Notes under the pieces: generated by a model | The model's input: only the letters and a program-made list of their open reading frames with translations | Told to the model about the DNA's origin: nothing | The model's database searches: none | NCBI RefSeq assembly: GCF_020179425.1 | Contig: NZ_JAILYM010000009.1 | Location: 1-64,000 of the forward strand | Reading direction: 5' to 3' | Source of the DNA: Novosphingobium percolationis | Lineage (GTDB): Bacteria > Pseudomonadota > Alphaproteobacteria > Sphingomonadales > Sphingomonadaceae | DNA length: 64,000 nucleotides | Shown here: positions 24,589 through 33,756 of the stretch, piece after piece | Numbering within the stretch: the first letter of the stretch is position 1 | Layout of the letters: each line of letters opens with the position of its first letter | Made by a program: the position numbers and the translations under genes

Positions 24589-24867
24589 TCATTCAACTGC
24601 AATGACCAGGTCTCCGGCAGGAAACAGACGGCAGGCCAGGGCATAGCCGGCCTGGCGATCACTGTCCGGCACCTTCGCCGCACTCATCTTGCCGGTTCGG
24701 TATTCGCCTTCGACTACCTTCACCCGGCAGATTCCGCATCCCCCGCCCCGGCAGCCAACCCCGATATCGCCTGCGCCACAACGCTCCATCGCGAGAAGAA
24801 CCCGCTCGTCCCCGCCGCAGGTGAACTCACCGCCGTCCAGCACCCGGATTCGATAGGGGCCGCTCAC
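24589..24867 (-). CDS. xylT: Plant-type [2Fe-2S] ferredoxin, XylT-like
   Basis: 92 residues. Cluster ligands C-x4-C-x2-C in GCRGGGCGIC and a fourth Cys in YALACRLF. XylT reduces and so revives catechol 2,3-dioxygenase when its iron is oxidised by substituted catechols; a xylE gene lies in the same operon. It is chosen as a GTG start at 24867, four bases past the tautomerase stop, because homology starts at SGPYRIRV. It could also feed an oxygenase, but its domain is unlike Rieske ferredoxins. Confidence 0.8.
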   Translation of the reverse strand: MSGPYRIRVLDGGEFTCGGDERVLLAMERCGAGDIGVGCRGGGCGICRVKVVEGEYRTGKMSAAKVPDSDRQAGYALACRLFPAGDLVIAVE

Positions 24868-24871
24868 GGTA

Positions 24872-25084
24872 TTAGCCTTGTCCGGCTGCCTTCGCCGCCG
24901 CTTTGGCCGCGAAGGACTCTCCGCCCACCGCGAAATGGCCTGGCGGCATCTCGCGCAGGATGATGCGGACCGATGAGCGCGGCGCACCGATCGCTTCGAT
25001 GGCGGCATCGGTCAAAGCCTGGATCAACCGCTCCTTGTCGTCGGGAGTCCTCCCTTCGAGCATGTTGACCTCGATGATCGGCAT
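24872..25084 (-). CDS. xylH: 4-Oxalocrotonate tautomerase
   Basis: 70 residues starting Met-Pro; Pro1 is the catalytic base after removal of Met. PIIEVNMLEGR, the RLIQALTDAAI helix and IILREMPPGHFAVGG match the family. It interconverts the enol and keto forms of 2-hydroxymuconate before decarboxylation. It starts immediately after the decarboxylase stop codon. The C-terminal Ala/Lys-rich tail (AAKAAAKAA) is a little longer than in the 62-residue classic enzymes. Confidence 0.9.
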   Translation of the reverse strand: MPIIEVNMLEGRTPDDKERLIQALTDAAIEAIGAPRSSVRIILREMPPGHFAVGGESFAAKAAAKAAGQG

Positions 25085-25861
25085 TTACGCCTCCACCTGG
25101 AACATGACCGAGCCCAGCCCCTGGACGGTCGTGCGCACCGTCTGCCCGGGCGCCAGGTTGGGCGCGGCGGTGATCCCGCCCGCCATCACGATGTCCCCGG
25201 CCGCAATTTCCTCACCGGCTTCGGCGACCAGCCTGGCGGCCGCAACCAGCGAGCGCAGGGGGTGGCCGAGAATCGCGGCAGTCGAGCCGACCTGCGTCAC
25301 TTCCCCGTCGATTTCGAGGTAAACGCCGAGGTTGGAGAAATCCATCGCCGGGTCGTGCCAGGAACCGATCACCAGCCCCGACGACGAAGTGTTGTCGGCG
25401 ATGACATCGGACAGCGCGAACTTGAAGTTCTCATAGCGGCTGTCGATGATCTCCATCGCCGGGGCAATCGCCTCAACCGCCGCCAGCGCAGCGGCCGCCG
25501 TCACCTTGCCGGCCAGCGGTGCCTTCATCAGGAAGGCCACCTCCGGCTCGACCCGCGGATGGACGAAGCGCGCCCGCGACATGGCCGTCCCTTCCTCGAC
25601 CAGCATGGCGTCGGTCAACCGCCCCCAGGCGACCTCATCGACCCCGACCTGCAGCATCTTGGCGCGGCTTGTCAGCCCCATCTTGACTCCGATCCGGCGC
25701 TCACCGCGCGCCAGCCGGCGATCGACCGACAGCTTCTGGATGCGATAGGCATCCGCCACGCTCAGATCGGGGTCGGAATGGGTGAGCTGCGGCGTGGCGC
25801 GCGCGTGCAGGGCGGCGCTGTCGAGGATTTCGGCGTATCGCTCAAGCTTGTCCATCGCCAT
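25085..25861 (-). CDS. xylI: 4-Oxalocrotonate decarboxylase
   Basis: 258 residues of the hydratase/decarboxylase fold: KMGLTSRAKM, EPEVAFLM and EIIDSRYENFKF, with metal ligands expected in the Glu-x-Glu segment EPEVAF. It turns 4-oxalocrotonate into 2-oxopent-4-enoate, and usually forms a complex with the hydratase XylJ. MAMDKLERYAEIL is the natural N-terminus, giving ATG 25861, four bases after the aldolase stop. It is a relative of the xylJ product (27858) and of the HpaH-like gene (57788). Confidence 0.87.
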   Translation of the reverse strand: MAMDKLERYAEILDSAALHARATPQLTHSDPDLSVADAYRIQKLSVDRRLARGERRIGVKMGLTSRAKMLQVGVDEVAWGRLTDAMLVEEGTAMSRARFVHPRVEPEVAFLMKAPLAGKVTAAAALAAVEAIAPAMEIIDSRYENFKFALSDVIADNTSSSGLVIGSWHDPAMDFSNLGVYLEIDGEVTQVGSTAAILGHPLRSLVAAARLVAEAGEEIAAGDIVMAGGITAAPNLAPGQTVRTTVQGLGSVMFQVEA

Positions 25862-25865
25862 GTGC

Positions 25866-26897
25866 CTATGCAGCGCGAGCGGAAACGAGATCGAGCGCGA
25901 CATCGACGATCATGTCTTCCTGCCCGCCAACCATCCGGCGCTTGCCCAGCTCGATCAGGATTTCGCGCGTATCCAGCCCATACTGTTCGGCGGCCTTTTC
26001 CGCGTGGCGCAGGAAACTTGAATAGACCCCGGCATAGCCCAGGCTCAGCGTCTCGCGATCGACCCGCACCGGGCGGTCCTGAAGCGGCCGGATGATGTCT
26101 TCCGCCGCGTCCATCAGCGCCATCACGTTGCAGCCGTGGTTCCAGCCCTTGCGGTCGGCGGCAGCGACGAACACCTCAAGCGGCGCATTGCCGGCCCCTG
26201 CCCCCATTCCGGCCAGGCTGGCGTCGATCCGGACCGCGCCTTCCTGGGCTGCGACGATCGAGTTGGCGACGCCAAGCGAAAGGTTGTGGTGGGCGTGGAT
26301 GCCGCGCTGGGTCTCCGGCTTGAGCACGCGGTCATAGGCGCGCAGGCGATCGCGCACCCCGTCCATGTCGAGCGCGCCGCCGCTGTCGGTCACATAGACA
26401 CAGTGCGCCCCATAGCTTTCCATCAGAATGGCCTGCTGCGCCAGCGCCTCGGGATCGATCATGTGGCTCATCATCAGGAAGCCCGAGACATCCATGCCGA
26501 GATCGCGGGCAATGCCGATATGCTGCTTGGCGACATCGGCTTCGGTGCAATGGGTGGCGACGCGGACCGAGCGCACGCCGAGCGCGTAGGCGCGGCGCAG
26601 TTCCTCGACCGTGCCGATGCCCGGCACCAGCAAGGTGGTCAGCACGGCGTTCTTGATCACGTCGGCTGCGGCTTCGATCCATTCCCAGTCGGTATGGGCG
26701 CCGAAGCCGTAGTTGAACGAGCTGCCGTTGAGGCCGTCACCGTGCGACACCTCGATCGCATCGACGCCGGCATCGTCCAGCGCCTTGGCGATGGTGCGGA
26801 CACTGTCGGTGCCGTACATGTGAAGAATGGCATGCATCCCGTCACGCAGGGTGACGTCCTGGATGTAGAGCTTGCCGGTTTCGGGGTTGAAGGTCAT
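25866..26897 (-). CDS. xylK: 4-Hydroxy-2-oxovalerate aldolase
   Basis: 343 residues. DmpG-type aldolase: [11 protein letters not shown] at the N-terminus, [19 protein letters not shown] (metal His pair) and a C-terminal communication domain. It splits 4-hydroxy-2-oxovalerate into pyruvate and acetaldehyde and channels the aldehyde to the acylating dehydrogenase. The ATG overlaps the stop of that dehydrogenase gene (26894) by 4 bp, as is normal for this enzyme pair. Confidence 0.92.
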   Translation of the reverse strand: MTFNPETGKLYIQDVTLRDGMHAILHMYGTDSVRTIAKALDDAGVDAIEVSHGDGLNGSSFNYGFGAHTDWEWIEAAADVIKNAVLTTLLVPGIGTVEELRRAYALGVRSVRVATHCTEADVAKQHIGIARDLGMDVSGFLMMSHMIDPEALAQQAILMESYGAHCVYVTDSGGALDMDGVRDRLRAYDRVLKPETQRGIHAHHNLSLGVANSIVAAQEGAVRIDASLAGMGAGAGNAPLEVFVAAADRKGWNHGCNVMALMDAAEDIIRPLQDRPVRVDRETLSLGYAGVYSSFLRHAEKAAEQYGLDTREILIELGKRRMVGGQEDMIVDVALDLVSARAA

Positions 26898-27832
26898 GCT
26901 GCCACCTTTGCGAGGCGTTGTTGGGCCATGCGTTCGCCGGCTGCCTTGGCGGCGGCGGTCATGATGTCGAGGTTCCCGGAATACTTGGGAAGATAGTCGC
27001 CAGCGCCCTCGACTTCGAGGAACACGCTGGTCTTCAGGCCGACGAATTCCCCGTATCCGGGGATCTTCAGCGGCCGGTTCGAGCCGAACCGTTCGAACTG
27101 CACTTCCTGCTTGAGGTGATAGCCGGGCACATAGGATTGGACGGTTTCGACCATTTCCTTGATCGAGGCGCGGATGGCGTCCTCGTCGACCTGATCGGTC
27201 AGCGTGAAGATCGTGTCGCGCATGATCATCGGCGGCTCGGCGGGGTTGAGGATGATGATCGCCCGGCCGCGGCCGGCTCCGCCCACCGTTTCGATCGCCT
27301 TCGCGGTGGTGCGGGTGAACTCGTCGATGTTCGCGCGCGTCCCCGGACCCGCCGAACGCGACGACACCGACGCGACGATTTCGGCGTAATGAACCGGAGT
27401 CACCCGCGAAACGGCGGCGACCATGGGAATGGTCGCCTGGCCGCCGCAGGTGACCATGTTGACGTTGCGAATGTTGTCTTCAAGCACCCCGCCGACCGGC
27501 GGGACGAAGAACGGCCCGATCGCGGCCGGGGTCAGGTCGACCACCAGCTTGCCATCGGCCTGCAGGGCGGCATCGTGTTCCTTGTGGGCGTAGGCCGACG
27601 TCGCATCGAAGGCGATGCCGATTTCGGGGTAGACCGGCAGCTTGCGCAGCCCGTCGATTCCCTCGTGGGTCGTCATCACGCCGCGTTCGCGGGCCATGGC
27701 GAGCCCTTCCGAGGCCGGGTCGATCCCGACCACTGCCGCTAGTTCAAGACTATCGGACCCTTTGAGCAGCTTGATCATCAGGTCGGTACCGATATTCCCG
27801 GAGCCGATGATGGCGCACTTCATCTTGGTCAT
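26894..27832 (-). CDS. xylQ: Acetaldehyde dehydrogenase (acylating)
   Basis: 312 residues. NAD motif [10 protein letters not shown], catalytic Cys in [11 protein letters not shown] (about residue 129) and [18 protein letters not shown], all as in DmpF/BphJ. It makes acetyl-CoA from the acetaldehyde released by the partner aldolase. ATG 27832 or the next in-frame ATG (27823) are both possible. Placed between xylJ and xylK in a tight minus-strand operon. Confidence 0.92.
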   Translation of the reverse strand: MTKMKCAIIGSGNIGTDLMIKLLKGSDSLELAAVVGIDPASEGLAMARERGVMTTHEGIDGLRKLPVYPEIGIAFDATSAYAHKEHDAALQADGKLVVDLTPAAIGPFFVPPVGGVLEDNIRNVNMVTCGGQATIPMVAAVSRVTPVHYAEIVASVSSRSAGPGTRANIDEFTRTTAKAIETVGGAGRGRAIIILNPAEPPMIMRDTIFTLTDQVDEDAIRASIKEMVETVQSYVPGYHLKQEVQFERFGSNRPLKIPGYGEFVGLKTSVFLEVEGAGDYLPKYSGNLDIMTAAAKAAGERMAQQRLAKVAA

Positions 27833-27857
27833 GCTTCGATCTTCCCGTTAACTTGCG

Positions 27858-28670
27858 TCAGCCGGCATCGGCGGCGAAAGCCGCCCGCACCGTTCCAACG
27901 CCATTGATCCTTGCTTCCACGACATCGCCGCGTGCGACCCCCGCCATCGGCCCGAGCGCGCCGGACAGGATCACGTCGCCTTCAAGCAGCGGACGCCCCA
28001 CCTTGGCCATCACCCGCGCCAGCCACAGCGCTGCGGTGATCGGGCTGCCGAGGCAGGCAATCCCCGCACCTACCGAGATCGGCTCGCCCTTCACTTCCAT
28101 CACCATGCCGCATTCGCGCAGGTCGAGCGCCTCGAGCTTGCGCGGCACCGCGCCAAGCACGAACAACCCGCTCGAGGCGTTGTCGGCGACGGTGTCCCAG
28201 ATCCGAATGTCCCAGTTGGCGACCCGGCTGTCGACGATCTCGATCGCGGGCACGACATATTCGACCGCGCGGATCATCTCGGCGGTGGTGAGATCGGGAT
28301 GAGGCAGATCACGGCCGACCACGATCGCGATTTCCGCCTCGACCTTGGGCTGGATGACCTGATCGAGCGAGATAGGAATCCCTTCGGGCACGTCCATGTC
28401 GGAGAACAGCATGCCGTAATCGGGCTGGTCAACGCCGAGCTGGCGCTGCACCGCCAGCGAGGTCAGCCCGATCTTGCGGCCGACCAGGCGCCGCCCGCTG
28501 TCAAGGGCGTGCCGGGTGTTGATTTCCTGCACGGCGTAGGCGGCATCCACCCCGCCGGCCGAAATGAGATCGCGGATCGGCGCTACCGGCTTGCCGCTGG
28601 CAGCCGCGCCCCGCAATTGCTCGGCCGCCTGTTGAATCGCCTTGGGATCGATCTTGGTTTCAGTCGTCAT
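27858..28670 (-). CDS. xylJ: 2-Oxopent-4-enoate (2-hydroxypenta-2,4-dienoate) hydratase
   Basis: 270 residues, same fold as the decarboxylase at 25085. Motifs: VGRKIGLTSLAVQ, PKVEAEIAIVVG (metal Glu-x-Glu) and EIVDSRVANWDI. It adds water to give 4-hydroxy-2-oxovalerate. It begins five bases after the stop of the semialdehyde dehydrogenase gene. A more distant role as a second decarboxylase is unlikely since the true decarboxylase is present. Confidence 0.9.
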   Translation of the reverse strand: MTTETKIDPKAIQQAAEQLRGAAASGKPVAPIRDLISAGGVDAAYAVQEINTRHALDSGRRLVGRKIGLTSLAVQRQLGVDQPDYGMLFSDMDVPEGIPISLDQVIQPKVEAEIAIVVGRDLPHPDLTTAEMIRAVEYVVPAIEIVDSRVANWDIRIWDTVADNASSGLFVLGAVPRKLEALDLRECGMVMEVKGEPISVGAGIACLGSPITAALWLARVMAKVGRPLLEGDVILSGALGPMAGVARGDVVEARINGVGTVRAAFAADAG

Positions 28671-28674
28671 GGTG

Positions 28675-30159
28675 TCAAAGCTTCACGCAGATGTTTTCGG
28701 TTTCGGTATAGAATTCGAGGCTGTGCACCCCGCCTTCGCGGCCGATCCCGGAATGTCCGGAACCGCCGAAGGCGGTGCGCAGATCGCGCAGGAACCAGCA
28801 ATTGACCCAGCACACGCCAACCTGCATCGCGGCGGCGACGCGGTGCGCCCGCGAGAGGTTTTCGGTCCAGATCGTCGCACACAACCCGTAGTCGGTGTCG
28901 TTGGCCAGGCCGATCACCTCGTCTTCGCTGTCGAAGGGAATGACCCCGCAGCACGGGCCGAAGATCTCTTCGCGCATCACCGAACTGTCGTGCGCCAGGC
29001 CCGTCCACAGCGTCGGCTCGACATAGAAGCCGCCCGCTGCGTCACCCGACAGCGCGGGAACCCCGCCGCCGGTGACGACAGTGGCACCTTCGGCCACCGC
29101 GCGGGCGTAATATCCCAGCACCTTTTCCTTGTGCTCGGCGCTGATCAGCGGCCCCAGATAGGCCTTATCGCCGGTCGCGCCGGGCTTGAACGCCTTGGCC
29201 GCCGCCGTCATCCGCTTGACGAATTCATCGAAAACCGGCCGCTCGACATAGACCCGCTCGGTTCCGAGGCAGACCTGCCCGGTGTTGAGAAACACCGAGC
29301 GCGACAGCCCTTCGACCACCTTGTCGAGATCGGCGTCGGCGAAAACGACTGCCGGATTCTTGCCGCCAAGCTCGAACGAAATATCGCGCACCCCGACCGC
29401 GGCCTTCTGCATGATCGCCTGGCCGGTGCCGGTTTCGCCGGTGAAGGTAATCGCGTCGACATCGGGGTTCGCGGTCAGGAATTCGCCGGCCGAGCCGCCC
29501 CCGAAACCGTGCACCACGTTGTAGACACCCTCGGGCATCCCGACCGCGTTCATGACCTCACCCAGCAGCGCTGCGGTCCGCGGCGTTTCTTCCGAGGGCT
29601 TGACCACAACCGTGTTGCCGCAAGCCAGCGCCGGGCCGACCTTCCAGGTCATCAGCAGCAGGGGAAAGTTCCACGGGCAGATCACCGCGATCACGCCCTT
29701 GGGTTTGCGCACCACGTAGTTGAGCGCCTTCCCGCCGTCGGGCGTTGCCGTTGCAAACGATTCAGTCGGGGTCGTCGAAATGACGTCGGCAAACATCCGG
29801 AAGTTCGCGGCACCGCGCGGAATGTCGATGTGCGAGGCGACATGGCGCGGCTTGCCGGTATCCGCCACTTCGGCTGCGAGGAAATCGTCCGCGCGGCGCT
29901 CGATCTCGGTGGCGACCGCGGAGATGAGCTTGACCCGTTCCGCCGTGGTCATCTTGCCCCAGGGGCCGTTGAGCGCCGCCTTGGCCGCGGCAACCGCATC
30001 GGCCACATCGGCTTCGCTCGCTTCGTGGACAGTACCGATCCGAAGGCCGGTCGCAGGAGCGAAATTGTCGAAGGTCTTGCCAGTGCTTCCACGGCGATAA
30101 GCTCCTGCGATGAAATTCAGGATGGTATCGGTAACAGCAGGGGTACTTTCGGTTGCCAT
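28675..30159 (-). CDS. xylG: 2-Hydroxymuconic semialdehyde dehydrogenase
   Basis: 494 residues. ALDH motifs: PWNFPLLLM, FTGETGTGQAI, Glu in ELGGKN and Cys in NTGQVCLGTER; GSGHSGIGREGG is typical of the XylG/DmpC group. It oxidises the ring-cleavage product of catechol to 2-hydroxymuconate (oxalocrotonate branch), while the hydrolase XylF handles methyl-substituted products. ATG 30159 follows GGAGAG; the frame extends further upstream without homology. Confidence 0.9.
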   Translation of the reverse strand: MATESTPAVTDTILNFIAGAYRRGSTGKTFDNFAPATGLRIGTVHEASEADVADAVAAAKAALNGPWGKMTTAERVKLISAVATEIERRADDFLAAEVADTGKPRHVASHIDIPRGAANFRMFADVISTTPTESFATATPDGGKALNYVVRKPKGVIAVICPWNFPLLLMTWKVGPALACGNTVVVKPSEETPRTAALLGEVMNAVGMPEGVYNVVHGFGGGSAGEFLTANPDVDAITFTGETGTGQAIMQKAAVGVRDISFELGGKNPAVVFADADLDKVVEGLSRSVFLNTGQVCLGTERVYVERPVFDEFVKRMTAAAKAFKPGATGDKAYLGPLISAEHKEKVLGYYARAVAEGATVVTGGGVPALSGDAAGGFYVEPTLWTGLAHDSSVMREEIFGPCCGVIPFDSEDEVIGLANDTDYGLCATIWTENLSRAHRVAAAMQVGVCWVNCWFLRDLRTAFGGSGHSGIGREGGVHSLEFYTETENICVKL

Positions 30160-30210
30160 GGGCTTTTGTCTCTCCGTAACGTCGTGCTTCAATGCCGCTA
30201 TGGCCAGGCG

Positions 30211-30642
30211 TCAATATTGGGCCGCCCCGATCGCGATGAGGGCTGCATTGGCACACTGCGTATCCAGTTCTTCGGTTCCGCCGGACACGCCGATTGCGCC
30301 GACGATTTCGCCGGCGATCGCAATCGGCAGCCCGCCGCCGAACATGGCGATTCCCGGCTTCGCGGCGATACCTCCGCTTAGCGCGGGATTGCCCGCGACC
30401 ATCTTGTAAACGTCAGGCGACGGAACCTTGAAGCTGGCCGCGGTATAGGCCTTGTCCTGCGCGATTTGGGACGAGGGCAACGGGGCCCCGGTTGCGCGCA
30501 ACAGGGCGACCAGCTCCCCGGTGGCGCCAACCACTGCGGCGACGAGGGGACAGCCCGCCTCGCCGCCTTTGGCCACGGCGACCTGCACCGCCTTGGCGGC
30601 AAGATCGTGTCCCATCGACCGGATTGTCGCCACTCCGTTCAT
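30211..30642 (-). CDS. GlcG/HbpS-like (DUF336) protein
   Basis: 143 residues with the GlcG/HbpS fold: a helix LAAKAVQVAVAKGGEAG, AAVVGATGELVAL, QDKAYTAASF and the Gly-rich GGLPIAIAGEIVGAIGVSGG. Members bind heme or are found beside dehydrogenases; none has a clear role in meta pathways. It starts three bases before the end of xylE and precedes xylG, so it is made together with catechol dioxygenase. It could protect or reactivate the dioxygenase, but this is only a guess from position. Confidence 0.75.
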   Translation of the reverse strand: MNGVATIRSMGHDLAAKAVQVAVAKGGEAGCPLVAAVVGATGELVALLRATGAPLPSSQIAQDKAYTAASFKVPSPDVYKMVAGNPALSGGIAAKPGIAMFGGGLPIAIAGEIVGAIGVSGGTEELDTQCANAALIAIGAAQY

Positions 30643-30644
30643 GC

Positions 30645-31568
30645 TCAGGTATTCACCGTCATGAAGCGGTCGTTGAGCGCCTTCTCGTAATAGAAGATCG
30701 CCTTGCCGGCATTCTCGGCCTGCCACATCCGGCGCGGATTGTCGGGATAGTAGGTATAGCCGCCGCTGAACGTCTCGTTGCGGTTGCCCGACGGGTCGAA
30801 GAAATAGATCGTCTGCCCGCGCGTGATCCCATGGCGGGTCGGGCCGATATCGAGCGAAATGTCGTAGCGGCTGATGATGTCCGCCGCATGGCCGACGTCG
30901 TGCCAGGATTCAAGGTTGAACGAGGTGTGATGGATCCGTCCGTCCTCGGGATAGCCCAGGAATGCCACGTCATGCGCCTTGTTGCTGCACGAAAGGAAGA
31001 TACCCAGACGAGTGCCCGAAGCCTCGTCCAGCAATTCCTCGGTAACCGAGAAATCGAGTGCTTCGACAAAAATCTTCGCACTCGCCGAAATATCGACACC
31101 ATTGAGGGCGCAATGATCGAACCGGGTCGCGCGCATGCCGCGCGGCTCGGCGATCCAGACATCCGGATTGCGCACGGCCGGTCCAGTCTCGGACAGCTCC
31201 ATCTCGGCATAGAGATCGAACACGTGGGCGGTTGGCGTATTGAACCGGATCTTGCGGCCAACGCCGGGATCCTCGCCCGCCGGAATGATTTCGACGTGGA
31301 CCCCCATGTCGAGCAGCCGTTCGGCAAAGTGGTCGAGATCGGCATCCTTGGCGACCTTGAATGCCATCCGGTCGAGCCCGGCGGAATCGGCCTCGCGCAA
31401 AATGATGCTGTGGCGATCGAACTCGTCGAAGGCCTGGAAGAAAGCCCTGCCGCCCTCGACGCTCACCAGGTTGAGGCCGATACGGTCACGATAGTGCTGG
31501 ATTGCTTCATCCAGATCGAGGACGCGCAACTGGACATAGCCGGGGCGAAGTACACCGGTCAGCGCCAT
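30645..31568 (-). CDS. xylE: Catechol 2,3-dioxygenase
   Basis: 307 residues, two vicinal-oxygen-chelate domains. Iron ligands: His in RFDHCALNG (about 153), His in GRIHHTSFNL (about 214) and Glu in SGNRNETF (about 265), as in XylE. It opens catechol by extradiol cleavage to 2-hydroxymuconic semialdehyde. Located between xylF and the GlcG-like gene. Substrate range may include methylcatechols given the XylMA genes. Confidence 0.92.
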   Translation of the reverse strand: MALTGVLRPGYVQLRVLDLDEAIQHYRDRIGLNLVSVEGGRAFFQAFDEFDRHSIILREADSAGLDRMAFKVAKDADLDHFAERLLDMGVHVEIIPAGEDPGVGRKIRFNTPTAHVFDLYAEMELSETGPAVRNPDVWIAEPRGMRATRFDHCALNGVDISASAKIFVEALDFSVTEELLDEASGTRLGIFLSCSNKAHDVAFLGYPEDGRIHHTSFNLESWHDVGHAADIISRYDISLDIGPTRHGITRGQTIYFFDPSGNRNETFSGGYTYYPDNPRRMWQAENAGKAIFYYEKALNDRFMTVNT

Positions 31569-31587
31569 TTCAGTTCTCCTTGTCCCT

Positions 31588-32439
31588 TCAGGCCTTGAGG
31601 CCGTTCTCGAAAAATTCGGTCACCATGCGGTTGAAGCTCGCCATCCGTTCGATCTGCACCCAGTGGCCGCATTCCGCGAACACGTGCAGGTCGGCGCGTG
31701 GCAACAGGCTGGCCAGGCGAACGGTGGACTCCAGCGGAATCACCTGGTCGAACAGGCCATGCAGGATCAGCGTTTCGTGCTTTAGCGCCGCCACGTCTTC
31801 CTCGCGGCTTGCCAGCATCGCGATGTTGCGCTGCCGGTCAGCCCCGCCGAACGTCGCGTGATACGGCTCGTGCGCTTCCGGACGCGCACTCGCTTCGTAG
31901 CGCGACTGGATCAGGTCTTCGGTCAGTCGGCTGTGATCCCAGGCGAGGTACTTGAGCGAGGCGCGCATTTCTTCCAGCGAAGGCTGGTAGCCCCAGACCA
32001 GGTCGAGCGCAGGCGTGATCGGGAAATCGAGCCCGGCCGGGCCCATCAGCACCGCCCTTTCGACCCGATCGGGATGCGCGATCATGAACGCCAGGGTTAT
32101 GCCGCCGCCGAAGGAATTGCCGACCATCGAGACCTTGTCGATCCCGAGGCTATCGAGCAGGGATGCGACCTGATCGACCCACACCCGCTTGTCTTCGATT
32201 CGGCCCTTCGAATCCGAATAGCCGAACCCGAACATGTCGGGCGCGATGACGCGGAAGCGCTTCGCGAGCTCGGGCATGTTGAGCCGCCAGTTGGCCCAGG
32301 CAGTCACCCCGGGTCCCGATCCGTGGATCAGCAGGACCGGTGCGCCATCGCCCACATCGTGGTAGTTCGTGACGCTTCCGTCAACCGAGATGGACTTGCC
32401 AACCTCCGGGCGTGCGATGTCATTGGCAACAGCAGTCAT
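31588..32439 (-). CDS. xylF: 2-Hydroxymuconic semialdehyde hydrolase
   Basis: 283 residues, alpha/beta hydrolase. HGSGPG oxyanion segment, nucleophile Ser in VGNSFGGG (about residue 115), Asp in HGLFDQVIPL and His in ECGHWVQIER. It cleaves C-C bonds of meta-fission products, giving a dienoate and an acid. The start has GGGAG eight bases upstream. It is the first gene of the meta series, after a 182-bp gap that carries a promoter-like palindrome. Confidence 0.9.
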   Translation of the reverse strand: MTAVANDIARPEVGKSISVDGSVTNYHDVGDGAPVLLIHGSGPGVTAWANWRLNMPELAKRFRVIAPDMFGFGYSDSKGRIEDKRVWVDQVASLLDSLGIDKVSMVGNSFGGGITLAFMIAHPDRVERAVLMGPAGLDFPITPALDLVWGYQPSLEEMRASLKYLAWDHSRLTEDLIQSRYEASARPEAHEPYHATFGGADRQRNIAMLASREEDVAALKHETLILHGLFDQVIPLESTVRLASLLPRADLHVFAECGHWVQIERMASFNRMVTEFFENGLKA

Positions 32440-32544
32440 GGTTCTCCCAATCGATTTTCAACCGCTTTTTTGCGGGTAGCATTGCCTCTCATCGCGACAG
32501 CCAACGCTACCGGCTCTCGCGTTCATCCGGCTTCGCGTTACTGT

Positions 32545-32573
32545 TGCACTAAACAGAATGCATTTGCAAATGG
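32545..32573 (-). promoter_or_regulatory. Palindromic region before the meta-pathway genes
   Basis: Contains TTGCACTA at 32544-32551 and the perfect palindrome CATTTGCAAATG ending at 32572, about 110-130 bp before the xylF start. Both share the TGCAA core of the sites at 38091 and 48257 but with different spacing. A possible regulator site, moderate evidence. Confidence 0.35.
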
Positions 32574-32621
32574 AGAATGATTCAACTCCATCGCATCACG
32601 CCGGAATTCGGTCGGTCCGGC

Positions 32622-33227
32622 TCACGCCAAGCCTTCCGCCTTGAGCGCCGCACCCACGGCGGGACGCTGCGCGATCTTGCCGGCATAGGCGCCAAGTGCG
32701 GGATAGGCGACCATGTCGATACCGACGTAGGCTGGCCAACCCAGCATCACGAACAGGTAGATGTCGGCGACACTGAAAGCACTGCCGGCAAAGTGGTCCC
32801 GCCCGGCCATTTCCTTGTCGAGCGCGGCGAGATGGTTCTTGACCGATTCCGCGGCCGCCGCCTTCGCTTCGTCGGAAGTGCCGGGGGCGAACAACGGCAC
32901 GAATGCCTTGTGGAATTCGGAACCGAGGAAGCTGAGACGGCTCAGCAGTCGGTAACGATCGAGGCTGCCTTCGGCCGGCGCCAGGCCGGACGCGGGGTTC
33001 TGGTCGGCAATGTAAAGCAGGATGGCGGGGTTCTCGGTCAGGGTCTCGCCGCTGTCCAGGGTCAGGGCCGGGACCTTGCCGGACGGATTGACGGTGAGGA
33101 AATCCTCGCCCGCTTCGGTCTTGCGCACGGCCAGATCGACCTTGACGGCTTCGAAATCGGCTCCGGTTTCGCGCAGGGCAATGTGCGGGGCAAGCGAGCA
33201 TGCGCCCGGGCTGATGAACAGTTTCAT
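32622..33227 (-). CDS. bphK: Glutathione S-transferase, BphK-like
   Basis: 201 residues, beta-class GST: MKLFISPGACSLAPH with the glutathione-reactive Cys10, VNPSGKVPAL, and an all-helical C-terminal domain. BphK-type enzymes are common in sphingomonad aromatic operons where they dechlorinate ring-cleavage products or act in detoxification. GGAGAAACACA precedes the ATG. It lies between an oxygenase beta subunit and the meta genes on the same strand. Confidence 0.88.
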   Translation of the reverse strand: MKLFISPGACSLAPHIALRETGADFEAVKVDLAVRKTEAGEDFLTVNPSGKVPALTLDSGETLTENPAILLYIADQNPASGLAPAEGSLDRYRLLSRLSFLGSEFHKAFVPLFAPGTSDEAKAAAAESVKNHLAALDKEMAGRDHFAGSAFSVADIYLFVMLGWPAYVGIDMVAYPALGAYAGKIAQRPAVGAALKAEGLA

Positions 33228-33276
33228 TGTGTTTCTCCTCTAGGTTCCTTGTCGACGCCAAATCGATGTTCGGCCA

Positions 33277-33756
33277 TCAAATCGGAGTCGCCAGCAGCGT
33301 TGCGATCCTGTGGGTGTCATAGACGCACATTCGGCTCACCAGCTTGGCCGCCCCGTCCTTGATCAGCAGCCGATCGACATATTTCCCGACGTTGTAGATG
33401 CGGGTCTCACCGTCGTTGCGGGTCTGCAGCAGGGCGTAGCTTGCTTCGGCTGACACGGTGTCCCCGTCGATCCCGGTCAAGACCGCTCGCGAAATCAGGT
33501 GACGGCTGAAATGCTCCGGAAAAACGTTGGCACGGCGCATCGCCACCACCCGATCGACCAGCATGCCCTTGCTGTCACAATACATCACCGCGGCCGGCAG
33601 CCCGTTGTCGACATTTTCGCGGGCGATCACCTGATAGAGGCAATCGTCCACGAAAAACTCGGGCCACTCCTCAAGCCGGCCGTCATCCAGACACAGTCCG
33701 TAAGCGGCGTTCAGAGAATCGACTAGGCCTTGCAATAGAGGATCAACCACGGTCAT
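33277..33756 (-). CDS. Ring-hydroxylating oxygenase, beta subunit (salicylate/anthranilate-oxygenase-like pair A)
   Basis: 159 residues: LDDGRLEEWPEFFVDDCLYQVIAREN, KGMLVDRV and RRANVFPEHFSRHLI match AndAd/AhdA2-like small subunits. It is close in sequence to the beta at 39495 and overlaps the alpha gene (ATGA). Encoded after its alpha, whereas the paralogous pair has the beta first. Together with the alpha at 33753 it forms one hexamer. Confidence 0.88.
   Translation of the reverse strand: MTVVDPLLQGLVDSLNAAYGLCLDDGRLEEWPEFFVDDCLYQVIARENVDNGLPAAVMYCDSKGMLVDRVVAMRRANVFPEHFSRHLISRAVLTGIDGDTVSAEASYALLQTRNDGETRIYNVGKYVDRLLIKDGAAKLVSRMCVYDTHRIATLLATPI

Noticed and set aside
22203-24605. 800-codon open frame on the plus strand
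   Set aside because: Lies antisense to bphB and the aldehyde dehydrogenase, which have complete motifs. High GC leaves the opposite frame open. Composition is Arg/His/Asp rich with no domain.
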